Shown piece by piece: positions 42,849 through 48,934 of a DNA stretch of 64,000 bases. Positions within the stretch are counted from its first letter, which is position 1; the number at the start of each line of letters is the position of its first letter. A program made the position numbers and the translations under genes. The notes beneath the pieces were generated by a model. It made no database searches. It saw only the letters and a program-made list of their open reading frames with translations, and was not told the origin of the DNA. The stretch spans positions 2,666,001 to 2,730,000 of the forward strand of contig CAWKKD010000005.1 in the NCBI GenBank assembly GCA_963850195.1, in the 5' to 3' direction. Origin of the DNA: Actinoallomurus sp963850195 (GTDB lineage Bacteria; Actinomycetota; Actinomycetes; Streptosporangiales; Streptosporangiaceae).

Positions 42849-42917
42849 CGACCCCCGAGGCCGGTCGATTTAGTCCTGTCGACCCCTGCGTTGCAGGAGA
42901 AGCCCGGGGGTCGTTTT
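42849..42917 (+). terminator. Terminator of the small transcript
   Basis: CGACCCCCG at 42849-42857 pairs perfectly with CGGGGGTCG at 42905-42913, followed at once by TTTT. An inner hairpin (CCTGC-GTT-GCAGG) sits in the loop. The T-run shows it works on the plus strand. Confidence 0.8.
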
Positions 42918-42927
42918 ATGCCCGCTG

Positions 42928-43413
42928 TCAGGAAACGCGCTTGAGCTGGGCCGAAAGATGGGACTGCAGTCCCTTGCCCTCCGCGGCCATGTCATAGGCG
43001 TATCCGAGGTCCTCACCGATCAGGCCGTACAACCGCTTGCCCGCGGTGTACTCCTTGGCCGTCTCCGTACGCGCGACGACGTCGGTGAGCAGCTCGACGC
43101 GCGTGCCGGTGACCTCGCCGATGTAGATCTCCGCGATCCCGGTCGGGTGTGCCAGCACCAGCTCCACGCGGCCGCCGGCCGAGGGGCGCCAGTAGCCGCT
43201 CTCCCGCGCCAGCGGCGCTCCCAGGTTGCCCTCTTCGTCGAGACGCCAGGTGAGACTGTTGTAGATGAGGTACGGCTTGCCGATATGGCTGAACGAGATC
43301 TCCTGGCCGAAGCGGAAGCTCTCGATGTCGGGGTATCCGCCGACTCCCGCGCCCTCCCAGTCGCCAAGGAGGAACTTCAGGGGTTCAAGGTCGGGGTGCA
43401 GCTCAGGCTCCAT
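42928..43413 (-). CDS. Nitrobindin-type heme protein (peroxynitrite isomerase)
   Basis: This 161-residue beta-barrel belongs to the THAP4/nitrobindin-like family. The GxWxGxG motif is GDWEGAG near residue 17, and the heme-ligand His near the C-terminus is in LQSHLSAQLKR. The family binds ferric heme and isomerises peroxynitrite to nitrate. The start ATG gives MEPELHPDLEPLKFLLGDWEG, as in homologs. It converges on the small transcript, eleven bases from its terminator. Confidence 0.92.
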   Translation of the reverse strand: MEPELHPDLEPLKFLLGDWEGAGVGGYPDIESFRFGQEISFSHIGKPYLIYNSLTWRLDEEGNLGAPLARESGYWRPSAGGRVELVLAHPTGIAEIYIGEVTGTRVELLTDVVARTETAKEYTAGKRLYGLIGEDLGYAYDMAAEGKGLQSHLSAQLKRVS

Positions 43414-43561
43414 GTACGGCCAGCGTAGTCGGGAATCGGGCCACGAATCGCCGCGATAGCCTGATCAGTCGGTGAACCGGCGGGGGTGGCGCCACGTCTG
43501 ATGTGTCCGGGCGTGTCCGACGGATACCGTCCGTCTCCGCCAGGGCCCTAGGAGGACACGG

Positions 43562-44218
43562 GTGTACGCGCTGATGACATTGCTGGCGGCCGGGATCGAG
43601 GCGGGCGCCGGCGCGGTGTCCAAGCGGGTCGGCTCGGCGCGCAGACAGCGGGCCATCGACCGCGCCGAACCCCTCACCGACGCGACCTCCAGAACCCCTC
43701 GCGAGCTCCGGGGCCACGCCGTCATCGGTCCCGGCGGACCGGTGACCGCACCGCTGTCCGGGCGGACCTGCGCCTGGTACGCCGTGACCGTACGCGAGCG
43801 GTACCAGGCCTGGCGGCCCGGCCCGCTCGGCCCTACGAAGACCGTGCGCGAGGCCGGAACCGGCGAACTGACCAGCGGCCCGCTCCACGTCACCGGCGAC
43901 ACCACGTCCGTACGCGTCGACGTGCGCGGCGCCGACCTGGACCTCGGCGAGCCCGCGTTCGCGGAGTTCGAGGACTCCCCCGGCGGCCCGCTCGCCGCCC
44001 GGCTGACCGGCCTGCTCGGCAGCCCGCTGCGGCCACGGCACCGCGACCGTACGCTCGGCTTCGTCGTGGAGGAGCACGTCGTCCTCGCGGACGACCCGCT
44101 GCACGTCGTCGGCCAGGCGCGGACCGAGCTGGGTGATCTGGTCCTCGGAAAGCCCACGATGCGGCCGTTCATCATCTCGAGGACCTCCGCCGTACGGGCC
44201 TCCGCCGAGCAGGACTAG
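43562..44218 (+). CDS. GIDE-domain membrane protein
   Basis: This 218-residue protein starts at a GTG behind AGGAGG. A short N-terminal hydrophobic segment and an Arg-rich stretch precede the GIDE (MULAN-like) domain (about 45-200). Characteristic pieces are LRGHAVIGPGGPVTAPLSGRTC followed by WYAVTVRERY, and DRTLGFVVEEHVVLADDPLHVVGQA. The bacterial versions lack a RING finger and their role is unknown. The DsrE gene begins ten bases after its stop, suggesting a pair. Confidence 0.82.
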   Translation: MYALMTLLAAGIEAGAGAVSKRVGSARRQRAIDRAEPLTDATSRTPRELRGHAVIGPGGPVTAPLSGRTCAWYAVTVRERYQAWRPGPLGPTKTVREAGTGELTSGPLHVTGDTTSVRVDVRGADLDLGEPAFAEFEDSPGGPLAARLTGLLGSPLRPRHRDRTLGFVVEEHVVLADDPLHVVGQARTELGDLVLGKPTMRPFIISRTSAVRASAEQD

Positions 44219-44227
44219 TGTGCCGAT

Positions 44228-44590
44228 ATGGCACGAACACTCGTCATCAAGGTGACGGCCGGCTCCGATTCGCCCGAGCGGTGCAACCAGGCCTTCACGG
44301 TCGCCGCCGCGGCGATCGCCAGCGGGGTCCGCGTATCCCTGTGGCTGACCGGCGAATCGGCCTGGTTCTCATTGCCCGGCCGGGCCAAGGAGTTCGAACT
44401 TCCGCACTCCACCCCGCTCGACGACCTGCTCGGCATCGTCCTGTCGGCGGGCACCGTCACGGTCTGCACCCAGTGCGCGGCCCGGCGCGACATCACCGAC
44501 GACGAGATCCTGCCGGGCATCCGCATCGCGGGCGCGCCGACGTTCGTCGAAGAGGTCACCGCCGACGGCGTACAGGCCCTCGTCTACTGA
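44228..44590 (+). CDS. DsrE family protein
   Basis: This 120-residue protein has the DsrE/DsrF-like fold: a first strand RTLVIKVTAGSDSPERC, a helix QAFTVAAAAIASGVRVSLWLTGES, and a loop with CTQCAARR near residue 79 where the persulfide-carrying Cys of the family lies. Family members move sulfur between proteins, but no sulfur-relay genes are near, so the role is open. Confidence 0.87.
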   Translation: MARTLVIKVTAGSDSPERCNQAFTVAAAAIASGVRVSLWLTGESAWFSLPGRAKEFELPHSTPLDDLLGIVLSAGTVTVCTQCAARRDITDDEILPGIRIAGAPTFVEEVTADGVQALVY

Positions 44591-44632
44591 CCCGAACGCC
44601 GTCGGTCTAGAGCGTGGTCCGCCGACCCGTCT

Positions 44633-44852
44633 GCCGCGGGTCATCGCCGACCGCCGGATCCACCGCTCCCCGATGCCCGTCGGCCACCGCCGACGCCCTG
44701 GTCGGCTGACCCGTCGGTCACCGCCGACCGCCTGGTCCACCGACCTCGGACGCCCGTCAGTCACCTCCGACGGCCTGGTCCACCGGCTCCGCTGGTCCCG
44801 GCCCCGATGTCCGTCGGTGACCGTTGACGTCCTGGTCTACCGACTCCGGATG
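44633..44852. repeat. Imperfect tandem repeats, about five units of 34-57 bases
   Basis: The core CCGTCGGTCACCGCCGACG followed by CCTGGTCCACCGACTCCGGA recurs with drift, with units starting near 44633, 44676, 44710, 44753 and 44810. Unit length varies by insertion (34, 43 and 57 bases). The last unit runs into the 3' end of the metallophosphoesterase gene and contains its stop codon. The rest is noncoding. Confidence 0.8.
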
Positions 44853-46261
44853 CCGGACAGGTCGCGCGCGACCATGCTGTTGCGGTCGGCCACCGTCGGA
44901 CCGAATGACAGCTGTGACCACAGGCCGTCCAGCTCCTGACGGCTGCGCTCGCTCCATTCCCGCGCGAGATCGCTGCGGGTCTTGTAGAAGTTCAGCGCGT
45001 AGCCGCCGCTGTGGATCCGCAGCAGCGAGAATCCGCCCGGGTACTCCTTGACCGCGCCGACCTCCTGCTGCGTCACGTGCCTGCTGCCCGGCAGGACCGT
45101 ACGCCGGTTGCGGTGTGTGTGCCCCGCGTGGTGCAGGAACACCCCGGGCGTCCGCTCGTACGCCGCCATGACCGTGAGCGCCTGGCCGACCCCGAGCGTC
45201 GTACCGCCCGCGACCGCGAGCGGGTCGCCCGGCGTCAGCAGCGGGTGGTGCCCGAACACCAGCGTCGGCTGGTCCTTGTTCGCCTTGAGGGTCTCCTGGA
45301 ACCAGCTCAGCTGCTCCTTCGACAGCCCGCCCGCGTCCCCACCGTCGCCCGGCTTGTCGTAGGTGTCCAGGCCGACGACGTGCAGGCCGTTCAGGTCACG
45401 GCTGAAGTACGTCGGCCCGTCGAAGAACGCGTCGCGGAAGCAGTCGTCGCCCTGCCACTGGCCCTTGGTGCACGTCGCGTACTTGTCGCCCTCGTGCGCC
45501 CGGTCGTGGTTGCCGCGCGCGACGAAGTAGTCGGTCCGGTACTTCCCGAACCCGTCGAGCAGCGCCTTCGCACGGTCCAGGTCGGCCGGTACCGCCTCGG
45601 AGGAGACGTCACCGGCCGCGAGCAGGTACGTCGCACCGCGCGCCCGCGCGTCCTTCACGAGCGCCTTCGCCATCACCTCCGGATACGGTGGCCGGCCCGG
45701 GACCTGCGAGATCCCCTTGATGATCGGCAGACCGCCGACGAGCCCGGCCACGGTCTCGCCGAGGTGCAGGTCGTTGCAGAGCGCCACCGAGAACAGGAAC
45801 CTGCCCGGCGGCGGATGCGGCGTCGTGAACGCGAACGTCCCTCCGCCGACCGGTCGCCCCGCCGCGCCGAGCACCGGCGTCGCCGTGGCGTTCCGGCCGT
45901 ACGAGCGGGCGCGGTAGTAGTACGTGCGGCCCGGCTCGAGCCCGGTCAGCTCCACGTAGTGGTACGGGGTGTCCCCCGTACCGTGCGCGGTGCGGTCCAG
46001 CCGTCGCGGGTTCGTGCCGTACACGACCTCCCCGTCGGCCGGCGCGGGCTTCATCCGCCCGAGCCCGTCGTTGGTCCCGGCCTCACCGGTGTACCAGGTG
46101 AGGACCGCGCTGGTCTCGGTGAGCGTCACCAGCTCAAGGTCCACCGCCCACGCCGAAGCCGCGAACGCCCGCCCGGACCCCACCAGCGGGACCACCGAGG
46201 CACCCGCCACGATCGCGCTGAAACGCAACAACTCACGGCGGCTCGGCCGGCAGCAGATCAT
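44837..46261 (-). CDS. Tat-exported metallophosphoesterase
   Basis: This 474-residue phosphoesterase has a twin-arginine signal (SRRELLRFSAIVAGASVVPL, about 8-30). A fibronectin-like/PAP N-terminal domain (about 38-145) contains TYYYRARSYGRN. The calcineurin-like catalytic domain shows NDLHLGE near 165, LAAGDVSSE near 215, ARGNHDRAHEG near 248, FGHHPLLTPGD near 330 and HHAGHTHRNRR near 370. It is probably extracellular and may release phosphate from organic esters. Three GTTCA repeats upstream resemble PHO-box units. The last codons lie in a tandem repeat. Confidence 0.9.
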   Translation of the reverse strand: MICCRPSRRELLRFSAIVAGASVVPLVGSGRAFAASAWAVDLELVTLTETSAVLTWYTGEAGTNDGLGRMKPAPADGEVVYGTNPRRLDRTAHGTGDTPYHYVELTGLEPGRTYYYRARSYGRNATATPVLGAAGRPVGGGTFAFTTPHPPPGRFLFSVALCNDLHLGETVAGLVGGLPIIKGISQVPGRPPYPEVMAKALVKDARARGATYLLAAGDVSSEAVPADLDRAKALLDGFGKYRTDYFVARGNHDRAHEGDKYATCTKGQWQGDDCFRDAFFDGPTYFSRDLNGLHVVGLDTYDKPGDGGDAGGLSKEQLSWFQETLKANKDQPTLVFGHHPLLTPGDPLAVAGGTTLGVGQALTVMAAYERTPGVFLHHAGHTHRNRRTVLPGSRHVTQQEVGAVKEYPGGFSLLRIHSGGYALNFYKTRSDLAREWSERSRQELDGLWSQLSFGPTVADRNSMVARDLSGIRSR

Positions 46262-46506
46262 GGCCGTGAAGCTAGGACAGCCCTAAGGCCCCGGTCCATA
46301 CCGCACACGGACAACGGCGGGTTCAGGCCACACCCGGCCACAGCTGACGTTCGGCACTCGTAATGAACCACTCTCCAAGCCGGGCGTAGGCACTCGCCAT
46401 GAACTCTCCGAACCGTGCGATGCGGCGTAGTGAACCGCTCTCCGAACCACCTGTGCCGCGACTCGTCCACGCGCCGCGCGGGGTTCAGATGCGCGAGGCA
46501 CGCCGC
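46262..46506 (-). promoter_or_regulatory. Upstream region of the metallophosphoesterase with three GTTCA repeats
   Basis: No gene is seen in these 245 bases. On the minus strand, GTTCATTAC, GTTCATGGC and GTTCACTAC lie at about 46360-46368, 46396-46404 and 46427-46435. They are 31-36 bases apart, each preceded by GGAGAG. The middle copy extends to GTTCATGGCGA, identical to one unit of the PHO box at 8102. RegX3 control is possible, though true PHO boxes have 11-base spacing. Confidence 0.45.
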
Positions 46507-47268
46507 CTACAACACCACCCTGGGCGTCGTAGGCGGGCTGTCGGCGAGGGTGGCCGGGGCACGGGCCGTCGGTTCGGGGCAGGTCTCCCACAGGCCCGTG
46601 TGGTCGTGCCGTGCGTCGTGTTCGGCGGTGCGGAACGTCGTCGCGTAGCGGGTGTCGGGTGGCACGACCATGGCGCGTGCGTACCCGGTGCGAATCAGGG
46701 TGGCGTTCACGAACGATCCGCGTGCCGTCCACAGGTAGAGCAGCCGCCGCCGGTAGCGGTCGTAGGGCTCGACGTCCCCCTCGGTGCGCAGCGTCGAACC
46801 GGGCGGCGCCAACCTCCGCAGCGCGCGGGCCGCCTCGACGCCGAAGCAGTCGCGGCGTGTCCACGTCTCGGGGGCGTCCACCCCGATGAGCCGCACCCGG
46901 ACGTTCCGCATAGAGACCGCGCGGGCCTCCCGACGCGCGCGGGTCTCCCGGATCTCGGCCGCTCCGCCCTCGCGGCTTGCTCCGGCCGCCCGGCTCGCGC
47001 TGAGCTTCACGCTCGCTACGGCGTCTCCGGGCGTGCTGGGCTCTCGGGGGGTGCTCGTGTGGGGCTCTGGGCTTGCGAGGATTCCCCGGGTTGGTCGAGG
47101 ATCGCTGCTGTCTCGGATGCGTGCGATGAGAGTGTCACCGTCGACGATGCGCACGACCACGAGCGTGCTGGCGTGTTTGTTGGATAAGGCCTGGTCATGT
47201 GGGGCCTGGCTGCATGCGGCGGCCGCGAATAGGCAGGTCAGGGCGGCGCTACGACGTGAGGTTCGCAT
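46507..47268 (-). CDS. Staphylococcal-nuclease-like lipoprotein with an internal insertion
   Basis: This 253-residue lipoprotein has the lipobox AAAACSQ near residue 18. The thermonuclease OB-fold is split: VVVRIVDGDTLIARIRDS (the first strand with the metal Asp, near 36) and RVRLIGVDAPETWTR (Arg and Asp/Glu of the active site, near 107) are separated by about 60 low-complexity Arg/Ser/Pro/Ala residues. PYDRYRRRLLYLWTARGSFVN carries the third catalytic Arg. Homologs have only a short loop at that point. It is probably still a nuclease, but the insertion might impair folding. The ATG at 47268 was chosen because it directly precedes the signal peptide. Confidence 0.8.
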   Translation of the reverse strand: MRTSRRSAALTCLFAAAACSQAPHDQALSNKHASTLVVVRIVDGDTLIARIRDSSDPRPTRGILASPEPHTSTPREPSTPGDAVASVKLSASRAAGASREGGAAEIRETRARREARAVSMRNVRVRLIGVDAPETWTRRDCFGVEAARALRRLAPPGSTLRTEGDVEPYDRYRRRLLYLWTARGSFVNATLIRTGYARAMVVPPDTRYATTFRTAEHDARHDHTGLWETCPEPTARAPATLADSPPTTPRVVL

Positions 47269-47403
47269 GGTCACACTCTGCCCGTGGCCACTGACAGAAC
47301 GTGACGTGACTGCGACGTATTTCGGACCTTCCGATCCAAGCAATACCGGCTGTGGGCAGAATGCTCGGTACCGCGAACCGATGGGAAACGGTGGGATTGG
47401 AAA

Positions 47404-48891
47404 GTGGCCAAGCGCGTGAAGTGCCCGGTATGCGACGAGAAGATGCCGAAGGGACGGTCTGCCTGCCCGCGTTGCGGCGCGCCGATGCCGACTCCGGCGG
47501 GCTCCGGGCCGACCGGGCCGGGCGAGACCGGCATGCCCCAGGCCGGACCGCCCGATGGGCCGACGGCCGGACCGACCGCGGGGCCGTCCGGTAGCCCGCC
47601 GATGGAGCCGGGCAACACACCGACGTGGGACCGGCCCGAACCCACGCCGCCGCAGTATGGCGGCGCACCAAGACCGTACGGCGATCCGCCGGAGCCCTCG
47701 TTCGGTGACGACCCCGCACCGTCATTCGGCGAGACGCCCGCTCCGTACGGCGAGAAGCCGTATGGGGACGCGCCGGCGCCCTACGGCGGGCCGCCGGACC
47801 CGTACCGGGACCCGTATGGGGAGAAGCCCGCCCCGTACGGAGAGAAGCCGGCCTACGGGGAGAAGCCCTCACCGTACGGCGAGGGTCCCGCACCCTACGG
47901 CGAGGCGCCGGCCCCCGGCAAGCCCGCGTCCTTTGACGACACGCCTCCGCCCTACGGCGACAAGCCCAAGCCGTTCGAGGACGCCCCGCCGCCCTACGGG
48001 GACACGCCCGCGTCCTACGGCGAGAACCCCTACGACAAGCCCGCGCCGTTCGGTGAAGGCACCGCGCCCTATGGCGAAGGGCCCGCTCCCTACGGCGAGG
48101 CGCCGCCGTACGGCGACAAGCCCGCGCCGCTCGGGCAGGGCCCCGCACCGTACGGACCGGGCCCGGCGCCCTACGGCGAGCAACCTCCCTATGGCGAGCA
48201 AGCCCCGTACGGCGAGCAGCCGCCCTACGGCGGAGGCCCGGTCGGGTTCGGGGGCAACACGCCGCCGGAGGCGTGGGCGGGCCCGGGGACCGAGGGTGAG
48301 GCGGAACATCCGCGCGACCGTAAGACGCTCATGCTGTTCGCCGGAGTGGTGGCCGTGGTCGTGCTCGGCGGTGGGCTGGCGTACGGGCTGATGCGCTCCT
48401 CGGGGTCGTCCGGTTCGGACTCCTCCGGAGGAGGGGCGAGCCCCAAGCCGACCGACACCAAGACGCAGGCCACCGCGGTGGAGACCGTGCTGACCGGCGG
48501 CAAGCAGGCGCGTAGTCGGCTGACGGGCGGGCTGACGACCTGCGACGATCTGACGACCACCGCCCCGGAGTTCCAGCGGCTCGTGCAGGACCGTCAGCGC
48601 GAACTGGCGCAGGCCAGGTCGCTCCGGGTCGACCAGCTGCCGAACGGCGTGAAGCTGCGCCAGACGATGATCACGATGTACGAGCACTCGCTGGCCGCCG
48701 ACCAGGCGTACCTCGCGTGGAGCAAGTCGCAGCAGAGTTGCGGGGCGCACAACGCGGTGCGCACCGCCGACTACCGCCGCGCGATCGCCGCGAACGACAA
48801 GGCCGCCCCCGCAAAGCGGCAGGTCATCGCGATGTGGAACCCGATCGCGGCCGACCAGGGGCTCTCCACGTACGCCTGGCGCGACCTGTAG
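47404..48891 (+). CDS. Zinc-ribbon membrane protein with PYGE repeats
   Basis: This 495-residue protein starts at a GTG. A zinc ribbon (Cys 7, 10, 21 and 24; CPVCDEK and CPRCGAP) is followed by a Pro/Tyr/Gly/Glu region (about 40-295) with more than twenty PYGE, PYGD or APYGE repeats. A membrane helix lies at about 312-335. A helical outer domain of about 130 residues (about 365-495) has one Cys pair (TCDDL and SCGAH). Proline/tyrosine repeats of this kind occur in actinobacterial cell-wall and type VII associated proteins. It is divergent from the nuclease gene and converges on the HerA-like ATPase gene. No function is known. Confidence 0.82.
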   Translation: MAKRVKCPVCDEKMPKGRSACPRCGAPMPTPAGSGPTGPGETGMPQAGPPDGPTAGPTAGPSGSPPMEPGNTPTWDRPEPTPPQYGGAPRPYGDPPEPSFGDDPAPSFGETPAPYGEKPYGDAPAPYGGPPDPYRDPYGEKPAPYGEKPAYGEKPSPYGEGPAPYGEAPAPGKPASFDDTPPPYGDKPKPFEDAPPPYGDTPASYGENPYDKPAPFGEGTAPYGEGPAPYGEAPPYGDKPAPLGQGPAPYGPGPAPYGEQPPYGEQAPYGEQPPYGGGPVGFGGNTPPEAWAGPGTEGEAEHPRDRKTLMLFAGVVAVVVLGGGLAYGLMRSSGSSGSDSSGGGASPKPTDTKTQATAVETVLTGGKQARSRLTGGLTTCDDLTTTAPEFQRLVQDRQRELAQARSLRVDQLPNGVKLRQTMITMYEHSLAADQAYLAWSKSQQSCGAHNAVRTADYRRAIAANDKAAPAKRQVIAMWNPIAADQGLSTYAWRDL

Positions 48892-48895
48892 AGCC

Positions 48896-48934
48896 AGGCC
48901 GCGCCGCCGGAGCGACACCCCGGCGGCGCGGCCT
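48896..48934. terminator. 15-bp perfect hairpin between convergent genes
   Basis: AGGCCGCGCCGCCGG at 48896-48910 pairs perfectly with 48920-48934. It sits directly after the stop of the PYGE-repeat gene and touches the stop of the ATPase gene on the other strand. Confidence 0.85.

Larger units (their letters stand above)
42699..42917 (+). ncRNA. Small structured transcript with own promoter and terminator
   Basis: Between the divergent Fur gene and the minus-strand nitrobindin gene lies a plus-strand unit of about 220 bases with its own promoter and terminator. It contains a 12-codon ORF, then a hairpin at 42782-42806 (CATCCG-CTT-CGGATG core). A perfect 8-bp stem forms between 42823-42830 and 42860-42867 (CGACCGGC with GCCGGTCG). 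A perfect 9-bp terminator stem forms between 42849-42857 and 42905-42913. The 5' arm of the terminator lies inside the loop of the previous stem, so the two structures may compete. No larger gene follows. It could be a regulatory RNA, a leader for a lost gene, or an mRNA for a tiny peptide. Confidence 0.6.

Noticed and set aside
42661..42920. tRNA or rRNA fragment in the small-transcript region
   Set aside because: No cloverleaf, anticodon arm or TTCRA motif is found; the stems fit a regulatory RNA with a terminator.
47690..48240. Short regular repeats resembling a CRISPR or satellite array
   Set aside because: They are coding repeats (APYGE) within the zinc-ribbon protein, with no constant direct repeat and spacer structure.
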